NCBI GenBank assembly: GCA_041686935.1
Contig: JAWLCW010000011.1
Span: 1 to 64,000, forward strand
Direction of reading: 5' to 3'
Source of the DNA: Mariniphaga sp041686935
GTDB lineage: Bacteria; Bacteroidota; Bacteroidia; Bacteroidales; Prolixibacteraceae
DNA length: 64,000 bases
The notes beneath the pieces were generated by a model that worked only from the letters and a program-made list of their open reading frames with translations, had not been told where the DNA came from and searched no databases. The position numbers were made by a program, and so were the translations under genes. Shown piece by piece: positions 16,468-24,620 of the stretch; within the stretch, counting starts at the first letter, position 1, and each line of letters begins with the position of its first letter.

Positions 16468-18390
16468 TTATTTTAAAGGGTAAATTTTATTTTTCTCGAG
16501 GTAATCCATAATCCGGTCGAGGTTGAACTCGTTCTCCACCGGATCGAATTTCATAACTGCATTTTCCGGAATTTCATATTCCAGATCGACGCCAGGCAGG
16601 TTTTCTACTTCGCCATTTTCGGCCTTTAAATATAATTCCGGTTTGTTTGCTTTGCAGTATTCCAGCGAAGCGTTCATGTAAAAAAGGCTGAATTTTTCTT
16701 CGCCGATAATTTCGGCTACCTGGTTCCGCAATGACTGGTTGCGGGAAATAAACGAGCAGATGGTGATGATTCCCTGGTCGTTGAGCAATTTGCAAATGTG
16801 TGCCACCCGGCGCAACTGCTCGGCCCGGTCAGCCGGGGAGAAATCGAGTTCGCGGTTGAGCCCCGAGCGCAGTGAACTTCCGTCAAGCAAAACCGTAGTT
16901 GCTCCGTTTTCAAACAGTTTCTTTTCGAGGCTAAATGCCAGTTCGTTCTTGCCCGATCCGTGCAGACCGGTAAACCAGAGAGTAACTCCTTTCTGATTCA
17001 GTTTTTGCTGCCGGCTTTCGGTTGAAATCAGTGATTTTCCCTTTTTGATCTCTTCTTTGTCAGTGTTTGAAATCCGAGACGGCAAATGTTTGCTTTCCAG
17101 TTTGTCGATAATCATTCCTACGGCTACCGTGTTGTTGGTAACCGGGTGAATCAGAACAAACGAACCGGAATTTTTATTCTTTTTGTATGGATCGAAAAAC
17201 AACGGTTTTGCTGTAGTAAAAACAGCACGTCCGATTTCGTTGAGAGAGAGTGATTCCACCTCCGTTTTTTCGAGGGTATTTACATTTACTTTATACCGCA
17301 TCATATCAATGCGGGCACGGGTGGTGTTTGTGGTCTGTTTCAGAAAAAACTGGGTGGAAAGTTCCATGGGTTCTTCATCCATCCAAACCAGCATCGCTTC
17401 AAAATGGCGCTCCATGCGGGGAAGGTTATCCGGTTTTACCAACATTTCGCCGCGCGAAATGTCAATTTCATCTTCCAGTTCAAGTGTAACCGACTGCGGA
17501 GGGAAAGCTTTTTCGAGGGGCCCGTCATAAGTTGGAATAGATTTTACTTTCGACATTTTTCTTGAGGGAAGTGCCATTACTGTGTCGCCCGGCTTAATAA
17601 TTCCCGAAGCTACTTTTCCGGCAAAACCCCTGAAATCGCGGTCGGGGCGTAATACGTACTGCACAGGAAACCGGAAATCATCGTAATTTCGGTCACTGCT
17701 CACATGTACGTTCTCAAGGAATTCGAGCATGCTTTTGCCATGATACCAGGGCATCCTTTCAGATATTTCTACCACATTATCCCCTTTTAACGCCGAAAGC
17801 GGAATGAATTCCACATCTGGAATGTCGAGTTGGGTCACAAAATTTTTATAGTCGGCGCAAATATCGTCGAAAATTTTCTGGCTGAAATCCACCAAATCCA
17901 TTTTGTTTACTGCAAGTACAATATGTTTGATACCAAGCAGGGAAACCAGAAAAGTATGCCGCCGGGTTTGGGTAATTACCCCTTTGGTTGCATCGATAAG
18001 AATGATGGCCAGGTTGGCTGTGGAGCCGCCGGTAATCATGTTCCGGGTGTATTGTTCGTGTCCTGGCGTGTCGGCAATAATAAATTTCCGTTTTGCCGTG
18101 GAAAAATAGCGGTATGCCACATCGATGGTAATTCCCTGCTCGCGTTCGGCTTTCAGTCCGTCGAGCAGCAGGGCATAGTCGATGTCTTCGCCGGCATGTC
18201 CCACACGTTTGCTGTCGCGTTCAAGCGCGGCAAGCTGATCCTCGTACAGCATTTTGCTGTCGAACATGAGCCGCCCAATAAGGGTTGATTTGCCATCGTC
18301 AACCGAGCCGGCAGTTAGTAAACGCAGCAGGTCTTTTTGCTGGTCCTGGTCGAGAAAAGCTTTTATGTCGAGATTTTGTGTTGTTGTCAT
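16468..18390 (-). CDS. cysN: Sulfate adenylyltransferase large subunit with degenerate APS-kinase domain
   Basis: CysN is the GTPase that drives CysD-catalysed ATP sulfurylase (ATP + sulfate to APS). I start at 18390 (MTTTQNL), because the 15 upstream codons are read from a heptamer array. The EF-Tu-like GTPase has GSVDDGKST at 28-36, DTPGH and NKMD, then two beta-barrels. From about residue 460 an APS-kinase-like domain follows, as in NodQ/CysNC. There the P-loop reads GLHGSGKN (475-482, Asn for Ser/Thr), DGDNVR has become DGSSLR (from Asp503), and the ISPxRxxR active-site loop reads ISRNQSLR. These changes suggest the kinase half is inactive or altered, while the GTPase half looks intact. 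Confidence 0.9.
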   Translation of the reverse strand: MTTTQNLDIKAFLDQDQQKDLLRLLTAGSVDDGKSTLIGRLMFDSKMLYEDQLAALERDSKRVGHAGEDIDYALLLDGLKAEREQGITIDVAYRYFSTAKRKFIIADTPGHEQYTRNMITGGSTANLAIILIDATKGVITQTRRHTFLVSLLGIKHIVLAVNKMDLVDFSQKIFDDICADYKNFVTQLDIPDVEFIPLSALKGDNVVEISERMPWYHGKSMLEFLENVHVSSDRNYDDFRFPVQYVLRPDRDFRGFAGKVASGIIKPGDTVMALPSRKMSKVKSIPTYDGPLEKAFPPQSVTLELEDEIDISRGEMLVKPDNLPRMERHFEAMLVWMDEEPMELSTQFFLKQTTNTTRARIDMMRYKVNVNTLEKTEVESLSLNEIGRAVFTTAKPLFFDPYKKNKNSGSFVLIHPVTNNTVAVGMIIDKLESKHLPSRISNTDKEEIKKGKSLISTESRQQKLNQKGVTLWFTGLHGSGKNELAFSLEKKLFENGATTVLLDGSSLRSGLNRELDFSPADRAEQLRRVAHICKLLNDQGIITICSFISRNQSLRNQVAEIIGEEKFSLFYMNASLEYCKANKPELYLKAENGEVENLPGVDLEYEIPENAVMKFDPVENEFNLDRIMDYLEKNKIYPLK

Positions 18391-18425
18391 GTTGTTGCTT
18401 GTTACTTGATACTCGTTACTGGTTA
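18391..18425. repeat. Five-unit heptamer array between the four-helix gene and cysN
   Basis: On the minus strand this is five heptamers of form YAACnAG or variants (TAACCAG, TAACGAG, TATCAAG, TAACAAG, CAACAAC). The first unit contains the TAA stop of the four-helix-bundle gene, and the last abuts the cysN ATG, so the whole intergenic space is repeat. Confidence 0.85.
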
Positions 18426-18788
18426 GGATTTCCAATTTTTTTCAACATATTGAATAAATGCGTTGATTTTTTTACCGAGGATATCGTATTCCTCGTATAG
18501 TTTTGTCCATCCGCCTTTTTCAGGATACAATATAATTATAGTAGCAATTTGATTTGTGCATTCATCATTCGAGGCTTGTGCGTTTATTAAAAATTTAATA
18601 AAATCAGCTTTATACCTTCTTCTTCCATATCCCTCAACAATTTGGTCTTTAACACTTTTAGATGATCTCCTTACCTGACTTCCCTGTTCATACAATTCAA
18701 GAGGCGGTAACTCCAGACTTAATTTATGAACTCTAATCGCCAGATCAAATGCTATTTTATATATATCCAAATCCTGATAACTGCTCAT
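18423..18788 (-). CDS. Four-helix-bundle protein (23S rRNA intervening-sequence protein family)
   Basis: The 121-residue, helix-only protein belongs to the S23/IVP family. It starts SSYQDLDIYKIAFDLAIRVH, has the hallmark block VRRSSKSVKDQIVEGYGRR (about residues 38-56), and ends with a long amphipathic helix. These genes were first found in intervening sequences of 23S rRNA, and many orphan copies sit in intergenic DNA. The avd accessory protein of diversity-generating retroelements shares the fold, but no reverse transcriptase is present here. The gene splits the cysD-cysN pair and is bracketed by heptamer arrays that are reverse complements of each other. Function is unknown. Confidence 0.85.
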   Translation of the reverse strand: MSSYQDLDIYKIAFDLAIRVHKLSLELPPLELYEQGSQVRRSSKSVKDQIVEGYGRRRYKADFIKFLINAQASNDECTNQIATIIILYPEKGGWTKLYEEYDILGKKINAFIQYVEKNWKS

Positions 18789-18841
18789 AACTTGTTATTT
18801 ATTTTTTTCTTGTTATTTGTTGTCGGATAGTCGATACTGTG

Positions 18842-18875
18842 CAACCAGCAACCAGTAACCAGTAACCAGCAACTA
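18842..18875. repeat. Heptamer array between cysD and the four-helix gene
   Basis: On the plus strand the units read CAACCAG, CAACCAG, TAACCAG, TAACCAG and a partial unit, ending at the cysD stop codon (TAG on the minus strand). In the transcript orientation it is the reverse complement of the array at 18391-18425, giving 11 contiguous pairable bases (GTTACTGGTTA with TAACCAGTAAC). Confidence 0.85.
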
Positions 18876-19781
18876 AAAATACCCCTCCCGTTTTTTCTGC
18901 TCCATACTGGCATCCTGGTCGAAGTCGATAACGCGGGTAGTGCGTTCCGAAACAGTTACTGTCATCATTTCTTCCACAATTTTTTCTATGGTATCGGCTT
19001 CCGATTCTACTGCTCCGGTAAGCGGGTAGCAACCCAGGGTACGGAATCTTACTTTCCGCATTTCTGCTTTGGCGGCAAGCTCTTTGGGCATCCGGTCGTC
19101 GTCAACCATAATTAAGTTTCCGTCCATGTCAACAATGGGGCGTTCTTTGGCAAAATAGAGTGGTACAATGGGAATGTTTTCAAGCCTGATGTATTGCCAG
19201 ATGTCCAGTTCGGTCCAGTTACTGAGCGGAAAAACCCGGATGGATTCACCTTTGTGCACGCGGGCATTGTATATGCTCCACAATTCAGGCCGCTGGTTTT
19301 TAGGGTCCCACTGATGAAACCGGTCGCGGAAAGAAAAAATACGTTCTTTGGCACGTGATTTTTCCTCGTCGCGGCGGGCGCCCCCAAAAGCGGCGTCGAA
19401 ATTGTATTTTGAAAGCCCCTCGAGCAACGCCTGGGTTTTCATTACATCGGTGTGTACTTTACTTCCATGTGTAAACGGGCCAATGCCACTTTCAAAACCC
19501 TGCTTGTTGTAGTGTACAATCAAATCCCAGCCTTTTTCTTTGGCATATTTATCTCGGAATTCCACCATTTCACGAAATTTCCATTTCGAGTCGATATGCA
19601 TGAGCGGAAAGGGAACTTTCCCCGGAGAAAAGGCTTTTTCGGCCAGGCGAACCATTACCGACGAGTCTTTCCCAATGGAGTAGAGCATCACCGGATTTTC
19701 AAATTCTGCCGCCACTTCGCGGATGATGTGAATGGCTTCAGCTTCGAGTTCCTGCAGGTTTGTTAAACTATATTGCTTCAT
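18873..19781 (-). CDS. cysD: Sulfate adenylyltransferase small subunit
   Basis: CysD is the catalytic ATP-sulfurylase subunit, making APS from ATP and sulfate with the CysN GTPase. The 302-residue protein has the PP-loop SIGKDSSVM at 35-43. Other family blocks are the His/Asp region PLMHIDSKWKF, GGARRDEEKSRAKER, and the C-terminal tail with EKKREGYF, which is nearly invariant. It is the first gene of the cysD / four-helix / cysN / epimerase series on the minus strand. A -7-like box lies about 100 bases upstream. No cysH or cysC follows, so the fate of APS (assimilation, dissimilation or sulfation) is not shown here. Confidence 0.95.
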   Translation of the reverse strand: MKQYSLTNLQELEAEAIHIIREVAAEFENPVMLYSIGKDSSVMVRLAEKAFSPGKVPFPLMHIDSKWKFREMVEFRDKYAKEKGWDLIVHYNKQGFESGIGPFTHGSKVHTDVMKTQALLEGLSKYNFDAAFGGARRDEEKSRAKERIFSFRDRFHQWDPKNQRPELWSIYNARVHKGESIRVFPLSNWTELDIWQYIRLENIPIVPLYFAKERPIVDMDGNLIMVDDDRMPKELAAKAEMRKVRFRTLGCYPLTGAVESEADTIEKIVEEMMTVTVSERTTRVIDFDQDASMEQKKREGYF

Positions 19782-19876
19782 AAACCGGGTTTAATAATCT
19801 TTATCATTTTTTCAGGTGGCTTCATGTAAATCTGTAAAATCCACCCAACGCAGTGGAGTTTTATGAAATAAGCAGG

Positions 19877-19884
19877 CAAATATA
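19877..19884 (-). promoter_or_regulatory. -7 box for cysD
   Basis: On the minus strand TATATTTG matches TAnnTTTG and lies 95 bases upstream of cysD, leaving a long leader. No clear -33 element was seen. Confidence 0.4.
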
Positions 19885-19979
19885 ACACATTTAGAATACT
19901 TTTTTCAGCGTGCATTTCTACTGCTGAAAAAGTAGAAAATCTTCTGTTTTGCCAGATGTGAGTAAACCGGCAGGTATTA

Positions 19980-21920
19980 TTACTGGTAAATGTTTTGTTC
20001 GTAATCTTCAATCTGATTGAATGAATACTGGTAATTCATTGGCACAATCTGGTTGTATTCTTCCACCGATGCATTTGACAAGCAGGCATCAATGATTCGT
20101 TTTCCCGTTTTGTATAAATCTTCTTTCCAGAATTTTTGAAGTTCATTTTTAAAGAATTCCTGCAGAATTTCAGCTCCGGAGTCGTAACCTTCGGCGCCCA
20201 CTTCTACCTGGTTATACACTTTAAGGAAGCGTGTTGGAATTTTTGAACTTTCAATGGTGAGGTAATTGAGTTCATACCCCAGCAAACTGCTTCTTGCCGG
20301 CTGGTACTGGTCTGCCCGAAGTTTTGCTACACCACGGCGTGTAAGGTATTCCCGCATAAGCAACTGGGGTTTGAATCCTACCTGCCATACCCCGATATTC
20401 TGGTTGGGTACAAGGGTAAAAGTAGTTCGTGGTGTTTTAATAATCTGGTCGAGCAGCAGGTTGGCATGAGTTACCCGTTTTCCGGTAGCGAACGGCCAGT
20501 AAGAGCCTACTCCTTCGCTCTCCATTGCGCCTGTTCCAACAATGCTTGGATTGTTGTGCCCGCGCGGTGAAACAAGTCTCCATAGCCAGGCCAGCGCCGG
20601 AGGTAAAATATGGAAAAGTCCGACAATGCCATACGATGGATTCTCTTTGCTGCACATGGGCGTTCTTATTCCAAAACTGCGAATGTCAACTGAAACCGGA
20701 TGGTTTACAATATTTTTGACATTACTGCGCGGAAGGATTACCCTGGGATTGGGACAGGGTTTTCCGGGTTCATCCTGAATGTGCTCCCAGATGAGCGCGG
20801 TTGATTCGGGAACCGTTTCAATATTTAAAAAAAGTAATGGATTTTCCGGTTTAATGGTTGCTTTTTCAAGATGGGGATCGTCTCCGTATTCCTTTACGCT
20901 GTCAACCCGGACAAACCAGGCATTTTCAGCATCCATAATCTCGAGTTTGCCGTTATTTTTTTGAATCGACGGGTGGCAAAACGCCATATCGTCGGCAACC
21001 GCATTGAATGAGCAAAACCGGGGGATACTTATGAACCGTTCTTCACCGGTAATCTGGTTCCTCCCGATAAGCACACGCCCGTCGGGTTCTCTGAGAATGT
21101 GCTGGTGCATCTCACTTTTTCCGCCTCCGCTCGCTCCTTCGTGCATAAAGGTTTTAATGTTGTCGTACGGACTAATGGACTGTACGGCAGAGCAATGAGC
21201 CGTAACCCATCCTTCTTTTTCTCCCTGCGTGAGTAACACGCCGTACAATCCTTTTTTTGCGCTTGGACCGGGGTATAAATTGTAGGAATACATTTCGTGA
21301 ATTTCAGATTTACGGTTATGCACCACAACCTGTTTGCCGTTGAAATGGGTATGTCGGAATACCGGAGCCACAAAAATGACCGATTTTATTTCAGTTTCGC
21401 TTTCCAGTTCATTAACCGGAATAATTTGTTGCAACATGGAGAGGCCCATGGCAAAAAATGCTGCATTGGCCGGAGCGATGGCAATCCCGGTTGAGCCTAC
21501 TTTTTCCCTGCCCGCAAAATAAAAGAAACAAGCCAAATCTTGTGTTTTTAACCACTCGTATGTTTCTTCCTGAAGCACCGGAAATTCAAATCCGTATTTT
21601 TCGCTGAACCGCTTTTTATCCGTGGGCTGGTCGTCCGCAATTGACATGGTCCCCGGGTCGCGTCTCCGCATATAAGCATCCGTATAATTGGCCGAAATGC
21701 CGTTTTTTACCCGGTGAATAACTGCCTCTGTGTATTCCCCCTTACCGGGAATATTGTATTTTACTAAAAATTCACTGTTTTCTTTGCCATTTGTGGCCGC
21801 AATTGCCAGATCTTCTGTTGTATTGAAAACCGATAAACTTTTACAGTTTTTCAAAACATCCGAAATATTTGCCGGCACATTGATTTTCTTTTCTTCGAGA
21901 ATGTTAAATAAATTTTTCAT
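19980..21920 (-). CDS. DUF4914 family protein with PEPCK-like P-loop
   Basis: The 646-residue cytosolic protein is one I place in DUF4914. It contains EGASGGGKSE at 261-270, a P-loop recalling the GxxGxGKT loop of phosphoenolpyruvate carboxykinases. Metal- or nucleotide-binding candidates nearby include HCSAVQSISPYDN and MHQHI. The region PRGHNNPSIVGTGAMESEG is also well conserved looking. No reaction can be assigned. The start is ambiguous between Met codons at 21926 and 21920; I use the second. It sits 138 bases downstream of an XRE-cupin regulator, and both promoters carry the motif TTAAGAAAT at the same place. It is therefore probably controlled by that regulator. Confidence 0.65.
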   Translation of the reverse strand: MKNLFNILEEKKINVPANISDVLKNCKSLSVFNTTEDLAIAATNGKENSEFLVKYNIPGKGEYTEAVIHRVKNGISANYTDAYMRRRDPGTMSIADDQPTDKKRFSEKYGFEFPVLQEETYEWLKTQDLACFFYFAGREKVGSTGIAIAPANAAFFAMGLSMLQQIIPVNELESETEIKSVIFVAPVFRHTHFNGKQVVVHNRKSEIHEMYSYNLYPGPSAKKGLYGVLLTQGEKEGWVTAHCSAVQSISPYDNIKTFMHEGASGGGKSEMHQHILREPDGRVLIGRNQITGEERFISIPRFCSFNAVADDMAFCHPSIQKNNGKLEIMDAENAWFVRVDSVKEYGDDPHLEKATIKPENPLLFLNIETVPESTALIWEHIQDEPGKPCPNPRVILPRSNVKNIVNHPVSVDIRSFGIRTPMCSKENPSYGIVGLFHILPPALAWLWRLVSPRGHNNPSIVGTGAMESEGVGSYWPFATGKRVTHANLLLDQIIKTPRTTFTLVPNQNIGVWQVGFKPQLLMREYLTRRGVAKLRADQYQPARSSLLGYELNYLTIESSKIPTRFLKVYNQVEVGAEGYDSGAEILQEFFKNELQKFWKEDLYKTGKRIIDACLSNASVEEYNQIVPMNYQYSFNQIEDYEQNIYQ

Positions 21921-21979
21921 AACCATTTTACTCTGAAATTGATGAGTTTTTGAACCCACTTAATTGTTTTTTCAAAGTC

Positions 21980-22015
21980 CAAAAGTAATTATACTCACTT
22001 AACTAATTAAGAAAT
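21980..22015 (-). promoter_or_regulatory. DUF4914 promoter with putative operator
   Basis: On the minus strand TACTTTTG (21980-21987) is a full -7 box. TTAAGAAAT (plus-strand reading, 22007-22015) lies 20 bases beyond, where the -33 element should be, inside CTAATTAAGAAATACTTAAT. The same motif occurs in the promoter of the adjacent XRE-cupin gene. Confidence 0.55.
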
Positions 22016-22057
22016 ACTTAATAATGTTCAGGTGAAAATGAAAAAATTAATGTACAC

Positions 22058-22609
22058 TTAATTCTCTGGTGGTGTAACTATCCATATCATTCTGGAAATA
22101 CCATTTTTTAGATTTTGTGCATGATGCAGCCGGGCTGAATTAAAATAGAAGCTGTCGTTTTTTTCCAGAATATATTTTTTATCGTCAAGGGAAAATTCAA
22201 TTTTTCCATCGAGTACAAATATAAATTCCTGTCCGGGGTGGTTTTTCATGATTCCATCTGATGTCGCATTTTTTTCAAATTCAACAAAAAAAGTATCCAT
22301 CAGCTTACCGTTTTCATGGTTTGAAAGCAGGAACAACGAGGCTCCGGATTCATTTTTTTCCACGAAACTTTTTTGTTCATAAGTAACCAGCGGATTGTTG
22401 GTCAATATTTCATTTTCACCAATTAGTTCACCCACGGTGGTGTACAAATTATCAGCAATCGACTTCAGAGTAATAACCGACGGAAAAGCTTTGGCCTTTT
22501 CAATTTGAGAAAGTGCGCTTGAACTGATGCCAACTTTTTTGGCAAGTTCGTTAAGCTGCATATTCAGGCTCTCTCTTTTTCGTTTTACCCTTTCACCCAA
22601 TCGTTTCAT
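22058..22609 (-). CDS. XRE-family regulator with C-terminal cupin domain
   Basis: The 183-residue regulator has an N-terminal helix-turn-helix of the Cro/C1 type (about residues 5-60; KKVGISSSALSQIEKAKAFPS is the recognition region). A C-terminal cupin barrel (about 100-180) includes HPGQEFIFVLDGKIE and SFYFNSARLHHAQN. This architecture (PuuR/SutR-like) senses a small molecule in the cupin and usually represses a metabolic neighbour. The neighbour here is DUF4914. A -7 box (TATTTTTG, 22638-22645) with an adjacent TTAAGAAAT motif suggests autoregulation. The ligand is unknown. Confidence 0.88.
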   Translation of the reverse strand: MKRLGERVKRKRESLNMQLNELAKKVGISSSALSQIEKAKAFPSVITLKSIADNLYTTVGELIGENEILTNNPLVTYEQKSFVEKNESGASLFLLSNHENGKLMDTFFVEFEKNATSDGIMKNHPGQEFIFVLDGKIEFSLDDKKYILEKNDSFYFNSARLHHAQNLKNGISRMIWIVTPPEN

Positions 22610-22637
22610 TTTAATCCATTTATTTTTTTCTGAACGA

Positions 22638-22675
22638 CAAAAATAATGGTTTTTGCGAAGTGTTAGTTAAGAAAT
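22638..22675 (-). promoter_or_regulatory. XRE-cupin promoter with putative operator
   Basis: On the minus strand TATTTTTG (22638-22645) is a full -7 box 28 bases before the ATG. TTAAGAAAT (plus-strand, 22667-22675) lies 22 bases further out, within TTAGTTAAGAAATGAAGTAA, matching the motif upstream of DUF4914. Confidence 0.55.
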
Positions 22676-22696
22676 GAAGTAATATTTAATATTTGG

Positions 22697-24505
22697 TTAA
22701 AAATCCCAGAAAATGGGTATTAACAGCAACGAAAGAATAAAAGAGATGACGTTTAGCGGAAGGCCTATTTTCAGATAATCTTTGAATTTGTAATCGCCAA
22801 TGGCCTGCACAATCAGGTTTGTCTGGTACCCAATAGGGGTAGAAAAACTTGCCGATGCAGCAATGGCAATGGCCACAAAAAACGGTTTCGGATCGACGTT
22901 CAATTGCTGAGCGGCAGCCAGTGCTATTGGAAAAACCAGTGCTGCGGCGGCATTGTTGGTTATTATTTCAGTAAAAATTGTTGTAATTAAATACATAGCA
23001 GCCAGTACACCAATTGGACCAAGTCCCCGTGAGAAGTTGATGGTTGTGCGGGCCAGCGATTCGGCAGCTCCGGAGTTTTGTAAAGCTTTGCTGATAGCAA
23101 ACGAACAGGCGATGGTTATAAGTACATCCCAACTGATGGATTTGGTGTATTTTTGATGGGGCATAATTTTTAACCATATAAGCAAAATAGCTGCAATTAT
23201 GGAGAAGAAAAACATATCGAAAGTTAAGCCGGCCGGCGATTCAAAGTACTGCCCAACAGTTGCGCCTACAATCATTGCCAGCAGAATTATAAACGCCAGC
23301 CATTTTTTCCAAAAACTTCCTGTTTGACGATAATCGCGGATGTAGGAAGTGAGGTAAAATACTTTGGATTCGCCCCAGTTTCGAATAAACTGATCGGTTG
23401 TAAGCAACACAAGGTTGTCGCCTGCTTTCAGTTTCAGTTTATCCATGTTCGAGGTAATGCGTTCCCCGTTTCGGTGGATAGCCAAAACAACTGCCTGGTA
23501 ATGTTCGAAAAAGTCGAATTCGGGAATGGTTTGGCCCACACCAGGAAATCGGGGCGAAAGAACCGCCTCATATTGTTTCAGCTTTTCTTTTGGTATATTT
23601 TTTAGAAGATCGAAACCGCTTAGGCTGATGTTTTCGTTTCCAAGGATAAAGTTTAACTGGTCTGATTTGCCTGCAAGTAAAAGTTTGTCGTTAACCAGAA
23701 TTTTGTAAGAACCCTTTTTTGTGTCCAGAATTTTCCCATCCCGTTCAATACATCTGACAAACAATTTATTCAGTTCTTTTAACCTTCCGTTTTTAATTTC
23801 GCGGCCAATCAGATTACTGTTCCACGGAATAGCTATATCGTAGTAATAATCTTTAAACTCGGCCGAACTTTTTGAGTTGAACAGAATTTTTTTCCCGGGC
23901 AGAAGTTTGTTGCTTGCCAACGCAAGGTAAATGGTTCCCACAACGGCTATAAACAAACCTACTTTACCCAGCTCAAACATGCCAAAACCGGGCAAATTGT
24001 TGTCAATCATTAATCCGTGAACCACCAGGTTTGTGGATGTACCTATCAGTGTGCAGGTGCCTCCGAAAATGGTGGCATACGAAAGCGGAATTAGGAACTT
24101 CTTATGGGAAAGGTTCAGCTTTTCCGACCATCTTTTAATAATTGGGGCAAAAATAATCACCACAGGAGTATTGTTAAGGAAGGCAGATAATACAGATACC
24201 GGCAACGTAATGCGCGGAATGAGAAACACCATTCGTCCTCTTTTGCGGGGCAGGTAGGTTTGGGCCAGCCGGGTTAAAACCCCCGATTGTCTTACTCCTT
24301 CGCTAACAAGGAAAAGTACACCCACGGTAATCATCCCTTTGTTGGAAAAACCGGCAAGCAATTCGTTGCTCGTAATAACACCGGTTGACATTAAAACAAC
24401 AGCCGAAGAAAAAAATATTAATCCCGGGCGCATTAACTCTTTGGCAAGCGCTACAATGGTAAGTACTACCACTGCCAGAACAATATACCCTTCGAGAGTT
24501 AACAC
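22697..24505 (-). CDS. SLC13/DASS-family permease with TrkA-C (RCK) domains
   Basis: The 602-residue transporter has two hydrophobic halves of about five to six helices each, separated by a soluble region (about 205-375) holding two TrkA-C-like domains. Signature segments are SAFLNNTPVVIIF with TLIGTSTNLVVHG in the first half, and TNNAAAALVFPIALAAA with STPIGYQTNLIVQ in the second. These are the paired Na+ and substrate sites (SNT-like motifs) of divalent-anion/Na+ symporters. Sulfate is a plausible substrate given cysD/cysN 3 kb away, but dicarboxylates are equally compatible with the family. It has an excellent promoter of its own. Confidence 0.85.
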   Translation of the reverse strand: MLTLEGYIVLAVVVLTIVALAKELMRPGLIFFSSAVVLMSTGVITSNELLAGFSNKGMITVGVLFLVSEGVRQSGVLTRLAQTYLPRKRGRMVFLIPRITLPVSVLSAFLNNTPVVIIFAPIIKRWSEKLNLSHKKFLIPLSYATIFGGTCTLIGTSTNLVVHGLMIDNNLPGFGMFELGKVGLFIAVVGTIYLALASNKLLPGKKILFNSKSSAEFKDYYYDIAIPWNSNLIGREIKNGRLKELNKLFVRCIERDGKILDTKKGSYKILVNDKLLLAGKSDQLNFILGNENISLSGFDLLKNIPKEKLKQYEAVLSPRFPGVGQTIPEFDFFEHYQAVVLAIHRNGERITSNMDKLKLKAGDNLVLLTTDQFIRNWGESKVFYLTSYIRDYRQTGSFWKKWLAFIILLAMIVGATVGQYFESPAGLTFDMFFFSIIAAILLIWLKIMPHQKYTKSISWDVLITIACSFAISKALQNSGAAESLARTTINFSRGLGPIGVLAAMYLITTIFTEIITNNAAAALVFPIALAAAQQLNVDPKPFFVAIAIAASASFSTPIGYQTNLIVQAIGDYKFKDYLKIGLPLNVISFILSLLLIPIFWDF

Positions 24506-24559
24506 GAAAATAAAATTTTAAGACCTCTCATTCCTGAATTTGCTGCTGTTAGTAGCAGT

Positions 24560-24590
24560 CAAAACTAAATATAAAATTGAATCCTTCAAA
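24560..24590 (-). promoter_or_regulatory. Complete Bacteroidota promoter for the SLC13 gene
   Basis: On the minus strand TTTG (24587-24590), a 19-base spacer and TAGTTTTG (24560-24567) match the TTTG-N19-TAnnTTTG consensus exactly, about 55 bases upstream of the ATG. It is the best promoter in the window. Confidence 0.75.
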
Positions 24591-24620
24591 AAATGGAGGA
24601 GAAATTATAGGCAGTGCTGA

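Noticed and set aside
18423..18788. Diversity-generating retroelement, because Avd shares the four-helix fold
   Set aside because: No reverse transcriptase, template repeat or variable repeat is nearby, and the sequence fits the S23/IVP branch.
18391..18875. Possible CRISPR array at the heptamers
   Set aside because: Units are seven bases with no spacers, and no cas gene is in the window.
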